From positions 62,001 to 126,000 of the forward strand of contig JAEHOE010000120.1 in assembly GCA_016858145.1 (NCBI GenBank): 64,000 bases of DNA. Reading direction: 5' to 3'. The DNA comes from Edaphochlamys debaryana. Lineage: Eukaryota > Chlorophyta > Chlorophyceae > Chlamydomonadales. Under the pieces are notes generated by a model that was not told where the DNA came from, searched no databases, and saw only the letters and a list, made by a program, of their open reading frames with translations. A program made the translations under genes and the position numbers. Below, piece after piece: positions 54,901 to 64,000 of the stretch (position 1 is the first letter of the stretch; every line of letters starts with the position of its first letter).

Positions 54901-57611
54901 CCTCCGCCTCCAGCTTGCCCAGGCACCCCACCAGCTCCACCGCCACGGCCCGCAGCCGGGAGGCCAGGTCCCTGGGGGGAGGGGGGTGGGGGGAAGGTGG
55001 AGGGGGTGGTGGTGGTAGGGGAGATGGCTGGGGTCGAGACAGAGTGGGGTGAGGGCGACGGTGAGGGGCTGTAGCCCCCTCTGCAAGAACGCCCGCTGCC
55101 CCTGAGAGCCCCTCGTCGACCCAGCGCCACCCCCCTGCCCCACCTCCAGTCCTTGGCCTTGGCGCTGTTTGAGGCAGCCGCCTCGTCCAGACCCTGCGCA
55201 AGGAGGCAGCGAGAATCACGGGTTAGGAAGGGCCCTGCACACTGCACCCCTGGCTCATCAACCTCCGCCAACAACCATTCACTACCCACTGCCCGCCCCC
55301 ACTGCCCCCCCCCCACACACACACACCTGCGCGCAGGCCATTGCGCAGGCTATGGGGTTGCGCTGGTGCGCCAGCAGGCTCAGCACCAGGTGGGACACGT
55401 CGGAGAAGCCCGCGGAGGGCAGGCAGCGGGCGTTCAGCAGCAGGTACCTGCGGGGGGATTGGGTGGGGGGTATGAGGGCAGGGGGCCGTGCAGCAGTGTT
55501 GCCAAGCCGGATTGAGATGGCACAGCGGCACATTCCCTCCCCCCGGCACTCCCTGTGCACGTCCCCCCCACCAAGCTTCCCCCCAACCCACCCCCCCAGG
55601 CCCCCCCCCGTCCTCTCCCCACCTGAACGCCGCTGCGTCCAGCTCCGCCCCCTGCGCCACCAGGTACGCCACCAGGCGGGGCTGCGCGTTGCGGACCGCA
55701 GCCAGCGCCGTCAGCGGCTGCCCCCCGCTGCTGAGCCAGGAGGGGGCGGGCCAGGGGGAGGGGGCGGAGGCGGAGCGGGCCCTGCGGGGACAGAGACGGG
55801 GGGTTGTGTTCAGGGCTGCTCGTGTAAAGGCCGAGAAAAGCGTAGGCGCGGTGGTTAGCCGGTCGGCCTTAGATACGGAAGCGGGGTTGTGTGTGGAGGA
55901 GGAGTGGAGAGTGGCGCATGAGGCGAGGCGAGGGCGGGCACATCTGGGGGCGGGGCGGGCTTAGAAGTGCATTCCTTCCCGTCCCATACCGCACCGGAAC
56001 CCCCCCCCCCCACCCCCGTCCCCCCCTACCTGTACGCCTCCACCGCCCTCCGCAGCTGCTCCAGGTCGTCCTCCCCCACCGCACCCGCGATGCGACCCAG
56101 CAGCGCCCGCCGGTCCGCCACCGCCGCATCGCCCTCGGGGCCCCCCTCGCCGCCCCCCTCGCCGCCCCGCAGCCCCCGCTCCCCCGGCCGCAGCGCCTCC
56201 CCCGGGCCCAGCAGGCGCCAGGCCAGCAGGTAGGTGTAGTCCTCCAGGGGGGAGTTGCCCTGGGGAGGAAGGAGGGGAGGGAGTGGGGCGCAGGGGGGGA
56301 ATGTGCGCAGGACCCAAGAGCGGCGACCAGCGAGCCCGGGGCCGCACGGGGGATGTGGAGCTCGGGATCCAGGCAGTGCCCAGCGGCTCTTGCGCCCGCT
56401 GCGGCCGTCATCTTTGGCCTCCGCATGCACCCCCCCGCCCCGCCCCGCCGCCTCACCTCCGTGCCCCCGAACGTGTACCTGACCCCCGGCACGCAGTGCT
56501 CCCTGCGCTCCCACACGTGCAGCCGTGCGCCCCTGATGGCCGCCAGCTTCTGGGACAGCACCGCCAGCACCTTGGTGTGCAGGCCGAAGCTGGGGGGGGG
56601 GAAGGGGGGGGAAGGGGGTCGAGGGGTCGAGAAGCCGAAGCGACGGATCAGTAGCAAGTCCCTTTCCGCCGGGCCCTCGGCTGCCAGCTCCCAGCCCTAG
56701 GCCCGCGCCCCGCCTTGCGCTCCTCCTTCCGCCTCCTCCCGCCCTCCCTTCCGCCCCCCCACCCCCCCCCACCCCCCGCCCCCCGCTCACGCCCAGTCCA
56801 CCGCCAGCGCCGCCCTGCTCTCGGGCAGGCGCGTGAAGTCGCTCCGCAGCCACTGGGGCACCTTGGTGGTGGACACCAGCAGCACGTACACCTGGGGGAG
56901 GGGCGGGGAGGGAGGCAAGTGGCGAGGTGTGAGGGGGGCTTCAGCGCCAGCCACGCTTTGCCGGAGGCGGCCTGAGAGACCAGGGGCCCCAGGCGGCAAG
57001 GGCACGGGACCCCGGCCCCCCTTCCTCTCCCTCCACACAGCCATCAGCCGCCACAGCGCCACCCCACAATCGCCGCCGCTCGCCTGCACCGGCTCGAAGA
57101 AGGACGCGCGGATGTAGTCGGGGCGGGTGAAGGTGAAGGCCTCGTTGACGGCGGTGAAGCAGTGCACGCGCCCGCGGCCCAGCACGTCGGGCAGCGCCTG
57201 GGCGGGCGCCAGCGTGTGGGCGGTGGTGTCCCACAGCCGGTGCCGCGCAAAGTCGGGGCTACGGGAGGGCGGCATTGCGGGGAGGAGGGGAAGGGGGGCG
57301 GTGTGGTGGTGAAGCCGGGCTGGCGAGGGTGTAGGGGGCAGCGGGTGTAGTGGGCAAAGGCAACACGCCCCAGGCCCGGCCTTTCTGGTCCCAAGCGAGG
57401 CCCCGCCGTCCACTGACCCGAAGTCAAAGAAGGATTCCGGGTCAACGGGCTTCCCCGCCGAGTCGCGTCCGTCGGAGTGCAGGGCGAGCTCCAGGATGCC
57501 GCGCTCCTTCAGGCCGGGTTGCGCCGAGGGCGTGCCATCGCCCGAACCCAGCACGGCCTGCGTCGGTTTGTCCATGGCTGCCTCTTTATCCACGCCTGCT
57601 TCTCCCTTCAT
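48927..57611 (-). CDS. TRP-type cation channel with extra C-terminal membrane segments
   Basis: Large ion channel, 1363 residues, 28 exons in coding order: 57418-57611, 57084-57258, 56791-56891, 56457-56589, 56030-56259, 55623-55781, 55327-55447, 55144-55193, 54733-54971, 54486-54565, 54291-54359, 54064-54134, 53787-53880, 53592-53634, 53227-53441, 52963-53028, 52730-52816, 52497-52567, 52182-52338, 51980-52042, 51703-51827, 51452-51531, 51297-51349, 50973-51110, 50580-50747, 50226-50420, 49819-49992, 48927-49667; the sum is divisible by three. Residues 280-540 include degenerate ankyrin-like units (LTALAAVRNAQPRLVAYLV). Membrane segments start near 573. The pore has FRTFLGETMFDLY and the last core helix VVMANLLIALISYHF, typical of TRP channels. 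Hydrophobic stretches at 893-920 and 995-1050 are extra. The tail is Ala/Gly-rich with a QPQPQPQP run. Exon 2 end is uncertain (GC donor or a GT 45 nt later). Confidence 0.85.
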
Positions 57612-58136
57612 GCTAGCGACTCCAGTCAGCTGGCTGCTTGCAGGCGAGCGTCAGAATGGTCCAAGAGGTAGGTCGAGAAAGCAGCGGTCGGGACCTGTCA
57701 GTCTTTCATCCGTTCGTAGTACGTTTTAGGCTTGGAAGCACTACGCGGGCGTCAGAATGACAGGACTGACACGCCAGTGCCGGTTCGCAAACGGGTTTTG
57801 ACCAGCCGAGGAATTGCTACCAGTCGCCCTAGCTCGCTTCAATTATCTTTGTTGACAGTTGGCTGCGAGAACCCTAGCAGCGGGCCGCGCGCCCGACCGC
57901 CGTGGCGAATCGGGACGAGCGGGCCATCGCATGCCGTGCAGGCCGTCCTTCGAGACCTTCGGACAGTATGTCCGGCGCCGCGCCAACAGTCGCAGCCATT
58001 CTAACCCTCTCCTACCTTACCTCCTGCAACCTCCAACACAATTGACATCACACGTCGCGCCTCCCAAGCAACAAGCACTTACTGAGCATCGGCAACAGGT
58101 GCAGCACTCTCTGTCCCTCCCGCGTCCCGCACGACC
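57612..58136. promoter_or_regulatory. Divergent promoter region between channel and lipase genes
   Basis: 525 bp between start codons on opposite strands. It must serve both genes. No named element recognised. Confidence 0.55.
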
Positions 58137-60754
58137 ATGGGTTGCGGAGCCTCAAGCGCTGCGGTGAGTACGCGGGCCTTCGGGAGCACAAGCCGCGCCA
58201 GGCCGCGCAACCTGAGCCGCGGCGGTAACCGGCGACCGCCTCGCTGCCTTCCCTGCACCACCCGGCTCAAACGCCGAGGACATTGATCTACAGCTAGGGC
58301 TGGTATGCCTCTTGCCCTGCCTTTCGTCAACCATGGCTCGCCGCATGCTCGTGAACCGCACAGGCCACTGGCGCAGCCCCGAGCGCTAAGAATGACCCAT
58401 TCACCAAGGACCTCAAGGAGTTTGTGGGCAAGCTGCTAATGGAGGAGAATTACGCACAAAACCTCCTGGAAGAGCTGAAAACTAAGGAAAATCCAACCAA
58501 CCAGGTTGGCATCGGCGTCGTGCAAGTCTTGCGAGGGCGCTGTGGGTAGGAGAGCATGCACCGACGCATGCAAGACAACAGGGCGCGTCGAGACTTCTCG
58601 CCGGGGTGGGCGCCAGCCGTTCCCGCGGGCTGCGTCCTTGGCCCCTGCTCACGACCCCTGTGCCCGCCCCTCCCTTCCACCCCGGCTCTTCCCCGCGCCC
58701 CTCCTCCTTCGTCACGAACGGAACGCAGGTTGAGGTGAGCCGCTCGCGTAGGGGGGAGTTGGGATCTCATGGCCAGGGGCGCGTGCGCTCAGCCGCCGGG
58801 GCCGCGTCACCCGCGTGTGCCGCGTCCCGGTCCTCGCCCCGCGTCCCTCCTCCCCACCACCCACGGCCCTCCACCTCACAACGCCCTCCACCCCTCACCG
58901 CTCCTACCCCGCCGCCCCACAGATCCTCCTCAAGATCATCCTGTCCATCATCGACAGCGTCTCGTCCACCACGCCCCCCCGCAACGAGATGCCCGAGTTC
59001 ATTGCGGGCGTGCTGGTGACCTTCCTGTACCACCTCACCGTCAAGCACGCGGCCCCCGCCAAGGCCGTGGACCTCAAGGCCCTGCAGGACCCCGCCGCCG
59101 GTACGGCATACCACGTGGACGCCAAGTGGGCGGACAGCGTGTACGACAAGGAGGCGGCGGCCGACCCCAAGGCGGCGCTGGTGGAGGCGCTGGCCAAGGA
59201 GCCCTGCGTGAGTCAGGGGCTGGCGGGAAGGGGGGCTGCCGGCAGGCACACATCTATCGGCATGCCGCGCCTGATGCGCAAGAGAGGCGGATTGGCTGCT
59301 GCCCTTATGCCCCGCCCCCTGCCCTGCCCTGCCCTGCCTCGACGCTCCCCACTCACCACCACCACCTCCCCACCGCCACCTCCCCCCTCCCACAGTCCAT
59401 CAAGGTGGCCGCCGCTGACATCCTGCACTTCCGCCCCACCTCGGCCCTGGCCCGCCCCGCCGTGGCCGTGGCCCTGGACCGCGAGCGGCAGCTCATCCTG
59501 GTGGTGGTGCGCGGCACCGCCAACGTCAAGGACGCCATCACGGACGCGGCGGGCGCCTCGGCCCCCTGGATGGACGGCTACGCGCACGAGGCCATCGCCA
59601 TGAGCGCACGCAACGTGTTCGAGGAGGTGGGACACCGTACCGGCAGCTGAGAGCTGGGAGCGGGGGGCGGGGGGCGGGATGAGGAGGTCGGAGGGCACAC
59701 GGTGACCACAGCAGCGTGGGCTACGGCGCAGGGGACGAAGCCCGCTTGCTGCCGCCTCCGCAACCCCAAGCCTGCACCAAACTCCCCCCTCCGCCCCCTC
59801 CGTCACCTTCCGCCCCTCCCCCCATAGGTCCGCGACCAGGTGCTGGCGCTCAAGCGCGAGAACCCCGCCTTCGGCGTCCGCACGGTGGGCCACTCGCTGG
59901 GCGGCGGCACCGCGGGGCTGCTGGCGCTGGCCATGCACCGGGACGCGGAGTTCTGCTCGGCCGTGTACGGCACGGTGCCGGTGCCGGGCAAGAAGAGCAA
60001 GGGCACCTACCGCATCACAGCGGTGGGCTTTGGCTCTGCGGCCGCGCTGAACAAGGAGCTGACGGAGGAGGTGCACCCCTACGTGACCACGGTGGTGCAC
60101 GACGCCGACCTGGTGCCGCGGCTGTGCCTGGCCAACATCAGCGACTTCGTGGCGCTGGCGGACGCCATGGTGGACACGTTCAAGGCGGTGGCGGAGGACG
60201 TCAAGAAGGTGGGGGGGGGCTGGGGGGGGGCTGGTTGGGAGGGGGAGTTGAGGGGGAGGGGGACAGCGGAAGGAAGAGGTGAGATGGCGGCAGGGATGGG
60301 GGCTGGAAGGGCCTCTTCGCCAACACCGACCCCGTACAGGCAGCGGTGCTCACGCTCCCCCTCTCCCTCCTCCCCCCTCCGCCCTCCTCAGCTCATCAAC
60401 GGCGAGACGCCCGAGGGCTACGACGGCATGAAGGTGATGAAGATGATCTCCAAGGCCGCCAAGGACCCCGCGGGCCTGGTCAAGGACCTGATCGACGAGA
60501 AGCTGGACGCGGCGGCGGACAAGGCCGAGGACGCGCGCGAGGGCGACGAGACGCGGCTGTACGCGCCCGGGCGGCTGCTGTTCCTGGCCAAGCCCGAGGG
60601 CGGCGGCGCCAGCAAGGCCTACGCCATCAGCAAGGGCTCCATGGCCACGGGGGCCTCCAAGATCCTGCTCAAGGGCTCGATGCTCAAGGACCACGGCATG
60701 GCCAACTACGCGCACGTGCTGCTCACGGGCGAGGTGCTGCCGCCGCCGCCGTGA
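58137..60754 (+). CDS. Class 3 lipase (sn-1-specific diacylglycerol lipase type) with N-myristoylation motif
   Basis: Lipase_3-family serine hydrolase, 466 residues: 58137-58163, 58391-58504, 58923-59207, 59396-59626, 59828-60208, 60392-60754. The nine-residue first exon, MGCGASSAA, fits an N-myristoylation signal with a palmitoylatable Cys3, so it is probably membrane-anchored. The core has LILVVVRGTANVKDAITD (first strand and oxyanion region), the nucleophile elbow TVGHSLGGGTAGLLA with Ser242, HDADLVPRLCLAN with the catalytic Asp, and near the end DHGMANYAHVL with the probable catalytic His. This order matches plant and animal sn-1 diacylglycerol lipases. A possible 6-nt microexon at 58729-58734 would add Val-Glu in frame. 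TGTAA at 61537. Substrate is inferred from family. Confidence 0.88.
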
Positions 60755-61536
60755 GCGGCCGAGAGCGGGGAAGCGGGGGCCTGAGGGGCAGGAGGCAGGG
60801 GAGGGGGGAGGGGATTAAGGGAAAGGGAAGTCGCAAATGGGAGATTGGGGTGGTGGAGGCAGGAGTGATACATTGGGCAAAGGCATTTTGGGGGACAGCG
60901 GTACATGTGAGAAAGGAAGTATTGGAAAGAGCGGGTGATGTGAAGCGCTAAAGGGTGCGTACATACTTGGCATTACGTGGCTCTGGGGGCGTGTGTCTTC
61001 GCGGTGGGCGAGCTTTTATCTCGCCTGCCTGCACGCGCTCCCTGGGGTAGCAGCAGACGCAAGTGCAGGCAGGGAATAGGTTTTGTGGGCGGCTGTGCCG
61101 TGGCGGTGCCCATGGAATGGAGCACCACAGCCCTGACGGCCGCGCAGGACGGCTACTACACCGCTGTACATGGCTACCGGGCCCCTGTTTTGCGTGGCCC
61201 GGTGACTTCGTGACCCGTGTCTGACCGCATTGAGAACGACGTATGATCTGACGCTATCTGCTCACCCTTTCCGGTTCCCTCCCCTTCCGTACACCATTAC
61301 TCATTTACCGGTACTGTGACTCTTGGGGCACTACTGCGATGTCTGATGCGCTTTATCTCGACCTGGAATGAAGTATGAACACGCGTGAACTCTGTGTTGA
61401 GTGTGTTGTCTTTCCGTTCCGTTCGAGCTTATCATGACGTGCCGGCTTAACGGGCCCGGTGCGGTGGTGCCTTCGGGGCATGGGACAGCATGTCCTTCCG
61501 TGTGGTGGCGGGACAATGCTGTGGCACTTGGGGCTG

Positions 61537-61541
61537 TGTAA
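61537..61541 (+). terminator. Candidate poly(A) signal TGTAA for the class 3 lipase gene
   Basis: TGTAA about 780 nt after the lipase stop codon. Confidence 0.4.
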
Positions 61542-61589
61542 CTCCGTGCTGCCCTGTTATGCTTCCTCGTCTGTCCTTCCCGCTGGCCT

Positions 61590-61730
61590 TCAGCCCCGCT
61601 TAAGCACCCCCGGAGCACGCCGCATCCCAAGTGAGAGCACAGCGGGGAGGGGCGCGGACCTCACGACAGCCCACGCAGCGGAAGCCCCCGCTGGAGGGGT
61701 CTGCCAGGAGAGCGTAGGAGGGAAAGGTGG
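61590..61730 (+). repeat. Imperfect direct repeat, left copy
   Basis: TCAGCCCCGCTTAAGCACCC and the following AGCCCACGCAGCGG and CTGCCAGGAG motifs recur in the same order at 62730-62890 with indels. The two copies flank the F-box/ankyrin fragment. Confidence 0.6.
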
Positions 61731-61769
61731 GGATTCTCTTGGTGGAAGTGTTCGGGGGCGAGAGGGCAG

Positions 61770-62448
61770 AGCCTCGTGATTGGGGGAGCTGCGTGCCGGC
61801 CTGGGCAGCAGTGGCCCAGTCGGGCTGCGAGGCTGCCGTGGGGCTACTGGCGGAGCTGGGCTGCCCCAAGCCGGTGAGCTGTAGGCATGGAGCGGGCTGC
61901 CCGTTAGCAGAGCGGCAGCGCACTGGACTCTCCCCTGCACATAGCCTCTCCTTGTGCTAGGCCCTAGCCACTGCTCCTGCTGCTCACTGTGCTCTGCGCA
62001 ACCACAACCCTCTCTGGCTGCCAACCCCTGCCAACCACAGAAGAGCGGCGCGCCTTACGAAGCTTGCTTCGCTTCCGGCGACTGGCGCATGCTGCCAGTG
62101 CTGCGGCGTGCCCAGGTGCCGCACGGCGACCCTCTGCGGCTAGTTGAGGAGGCCGTGGCCGCGGGTGCACCGCTGGCTGCGCTGCAGAGCCTGGCACCGG
62201 AGAGCAGCCTCCAGCTGGACTGGGGCGCCGTGGAGGGGTGGGTGCAGGACCAGTCGCCCAAGGCAGCACGGAAGCACTACGCACACGAGTACCCGCACGT
62301 GCTGGCGTGGGTGCAGGAGCGGCAGGCACAGGCCGCGGAGCCGAGGCGACAGGGGCAGGCCGCCGGAAAGAAGCGGGGGGCAGCGCACGGTGACGACTAC
62401 GGTAGGTGCTTGTGCTGGCGGATTGGGGCGGATGAGCATGGCAGCTGA
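61770..62448 (+). pseudogene. Fragment of an F-box/ankyrin family gene (C-terminal part)
   Basis: Two spliceable pieces read like the end of the algal F-box/ankyrin family: one up to 61873 with VAQSGCEAAVGLLAELGC before a GTGAGC donor, and one from 62041 after CCACAG with SGAPYEACFASGDWRMLPVL, LEEW-type spacing and EYPHVLAWVQERQ, ending at TGA 62446-62448. The repeat-like hydrophobic pattern and the PYE-x3-SGDW motif are what I recall from this family. No start codon, F-box or upstream ankyrin exons are found before 61770, and a probable poly(A) signal of another gene lies just upstream. It is therefore probably a truncated copy, although a short gene with an undetected first exon is possible. 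Confidence 0.5.
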
Positions 62449-63427
62449 CAGGGAAGTAGACATGGAGGCTGACGCTTCGGGCTGGGCGGGTAGCACGGTT
62501 GGTTGGAGTGCTGTAGGGTTGGACTGAGCTGGGGGGCTGAGGGGTTTGCAAGTTGGCACGGCCGCGGAGGGTACACGCGACGGTGGGCGTGTCGGTTGGC
62601 TTGCCCCATTGGCTTGGCACAGTGTTGCCCCGCGTGGTGGCAGTGGCGGAGTGCTGCAGTGGTGGACGGACTGGGGTATGTAGAGCGTCGCAGCTGGGAC
62701 TGAGCGCGGCGGTGGGCTCAGCTCGGTTCTCAGCCCCGCTTGAGCACCCCTGGAGCAGGCGCGAGCACAGTGGGGACCTCAAACCAGCCCACGCAGCGGG
62801 AGCCCCTTGCTGGCGCACTGCCCCGCCCGCACTTGATCTCGATTTTGCACCTGACGGCTGGAGGGTCCTGCCAGGAGGAAAGGGCCCCGTGTTTGGGGGA
62901 GCTGCGTGGGGCGACGTGGGGGCGGTGGGGGACTTCGGGCGGGAGTTGGGCGGCGTGTTTGGGGGACCTGCGTGGGGGTCAGTTGGCCCACGCAAGGCGT
63001 GTTGGCGTGTCGGACACAGCTGTATGCTACCAGTCCTCAGCTAGTGCACCTCAGGTGCCCTAAGCAGGCAGTGTTGAGCTGCGTAGGCCGAGTCGTTGCC
63101 GAGTCAGCACAGAGCTGTGCGGCGAAGCAAGGCCGTACAGCAGAGTGGGCACCGGTCAAAGTCAGATCGCACGGATTGCACTGGTCAAAGTCGCACGCTG
63201 CTTCACACGAGTTGCTTGCCATATTCAGCATAGCATACTGCCCCTCGCTGCTCTTACAAATTTAGCTCGCCCGCACTGGCTACAGCCAGAGAGACGCAAA
63301 GCAACGCAACGCAGCTGAGCTCGAGCCGACCCGCTATGCAGCGACCAGGCGCTGCGATGGCCACAGCATAGTCATGCAGCCCGACTTGAAACGCTCCGAG
63401 ACCTGTGAGCAAACAACGTCGGCCCCG
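62449..63427. other. Intergenic region before the last gene
   Basis: About 980 bp without a called gene. It contains the right copy of the imperfect duplication (62730-62890) and a repeated GTGTTTGGGGGA-C/G-CTGCGTGGGG motif near 62890 and 62957. The promoter of the next gene should lie near its right end. Confidence 0.45.
62730..62890 (+). repeat. Imperfect direct repeat, right copy
   Basis: Counterpart of 61590-61730, 1.14 kb downstream in the same orientation, with one insertion of about 40 bp. Confidence 0.6.
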
Positions 63428-64000
63428 ATGCCATCCTCCAACACCAGCCTTCCGGAAGGCAGGGCTGGTGGCGCGCTGGTCCGCCCGGCCGCCGCAGCGG
63501 TGCTGGCCAACGCCCGTCAGCACACTTCCTGTCTGCAGGCAGCGGCGCGGGGGCAGGCGCCACCAAGAGAGGAGGCATGTCCCGTCAGGGCAGCCGTGGC
63601 GCCTTCCCCGGAGTCCCCGGACCCCGGCCCCACGGACCCGTCCCGGCTGTGGATACCCGAACTGGTAGACCGCATCGCCTCCTCCCTCAGCCCCAACGAG
63701 GCGGTGTGCCTGCGCCTCGTGAGCCGGGACCTGGCCAGGGCCCTGCGGCACCGCACCGTGCTGAGCCTATCCCAGCCCGTGCCGCCCGAGGTCTTTGCCG
63801 CGCACTGGTCGCGGCCGGGGGCGTGCAAGGGCCTGACCCTGGCCCAGCGGCGTCAGCTCATCACCCTGACCGCCCGCAGCAACGTCGTGGCGAACCTGGA
63901 GGTGGCGGTGGCGGCGGCGGGACTGGCGCCGCGGCATGAGGACCTGGAGGCTGCGGCGGGGGCGGGCGCACTGGAGAGCTGCTGCTGGCTGGTCGGCTCG
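63428..64000 (+). CDS. F-box/ankyrin family protein, 3' end cut by the window
   Basis: An open frame of 191 codons runs from ATG at 63428 to the edge. After a Ser/Ala/Pro-rich leader of about 75 residues it shows an F-box-like helix pair, LWIPELVDRIASSLSPNE then CLRLVSRDLARAL, followed by VLSLSQPVPPEVFAAHW, LTLAQRRQLITLTARS and NLEVAVAAAGL, the pattern I recall for the large F-box/ankyrin family of Chlamydomonas-type algae, where ankyrin repeats follow. The likely role is substrate choice in an SCF ubiquitin ligase, inferred from family only. The start is the first ATG in frame; a shorter N-terminus is possible. Confidence 0.7.
   Translation, partial: MPSSNTSLPEGRAGGALVRPAAAAVLANARQHTSCLQAAARGQAPPREEACPVRAAVAPSPESPDPGPTDPSRLWIPELVDRIASSLSPNEAVCLRLVSRDLARALRHRTVLSLSQPVPPEVFAAHWSRPGACKGLTLAQRRQLITLTARSNVVANLEVAVAAAGLAPRHEDLEAAAGAGALESCCWLVGS

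Larger units (their letters stand above)
60755..61769. other. Lipase 3' UTR and intergenic region
   Basis: About 1 kb without a gene. The first 780 bp are probably lipase 3' UTR (TGTAA at 61537). From about 61590 the sequence is an imperfect duplicate of 62730-62890. Confidence 0.45.

Noticed and set aside
61888..61950. tRNA-like string (GTTAGCAGAGCGGCAGCGCA then CTGGACTCTCC)
   Set aside because: It resembles a D-arm and part of an anticodon arm, but there is no T-arm consensus and no acceptor pairing.
1..64000. CRISPR arrays, rRNA genes, insertion sequences, phage genes
   Set aside because: None seen. The spliceosomal introns and the gene content show nuclear eukaryotic DNA.

Overview
The window is nuclear DNA of a very GC-rich, intron-rich green alga, most likely in the Chlorophyceae (Chlamydomonas-like). 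The signs are a kinesin-9 of the flagellar central pair, a nuclear psb27 with a lumen-targeting presequence, an F-box/ankyrin family known to me from volvocine-type algae, and the algal poly(A) signal TGTAA downstream of about nine of the genes. I find 15 genes plus one gene fragment on both strands. Nearly every gene is cut by short introns (mostly 80-300 nt). Most introns start GTG followed by a run of G and end in a run of C before AG. I rebuilt the exons by hand from splice sites, reading phase and conserved motifs. There is no transcript evidence behind them.

Layout. 0.9-6.5 kb: kinesin-9A (+). 7.3-8.6 kb: small RING plus ubiquitin-like protein (+). 10.4-13.9 kb: choline-transporter-like SLC44 protein (+). 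14.9-20.8 kb: PLAA/Doa1/Ufd3 (-), convergent with the transporter. 23.2-24.0 kb: single C2-domain protein (-). 25.5-28.4 kb: member A (-) of a cysteine-rich/EF-hand pair. 29.6-33.0 kb: unrecognised acidic/basic protein (-). 33.3-35.2 kb: SAND-like protein (+). 36.2-39.3 kb: member B (+) of the pair. 40.6-42.0 kb: psb27 (-). 42.6-43.4 kb: SDHAF4 (-). 44.2-47.3 kb: monoglyceride-lipase-like hydrolase (+). 48.9-57.6 kb: 28-exon TRP-type channel (-). 58.1-60.8 kb: class 3 lipase (+). 61.8-62.4 kb: F-box/ankyrin fragment (+). 63.4 kb to the edge: F-box/ankyrin gene, cut by the window (+).

I see no operon-like unit, as expected for a nucleus. Some functions pair loosely: RING protein and PLAA (ubiquitin), two lipid hydrolases, and a Ca2+ theme (C2 protein, EF-hand pair, TRP channel). 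These may be chance neighbours.

The most novel part is the paralog pair at 25.5-28.4 kb and 36.2-39.3 kb. Both have 11 exons, lie in inverted orientation and flank two other genes. Each encodes a duplicated cysteine-rich module followed by one EF-hand. I do not recognise the module. Coding and intronic stretches are almost identical between the copies while neighbouring exons are well diverged, which points to recent gene conversion across the inverted repeat. Other notable items are a 513-bp dispersed repeat, a 66-bp perfect inverted repeat 26 kb apart, a GC-AG intron, a possible 6-nt microexon, and the G-run/C-run intron design.
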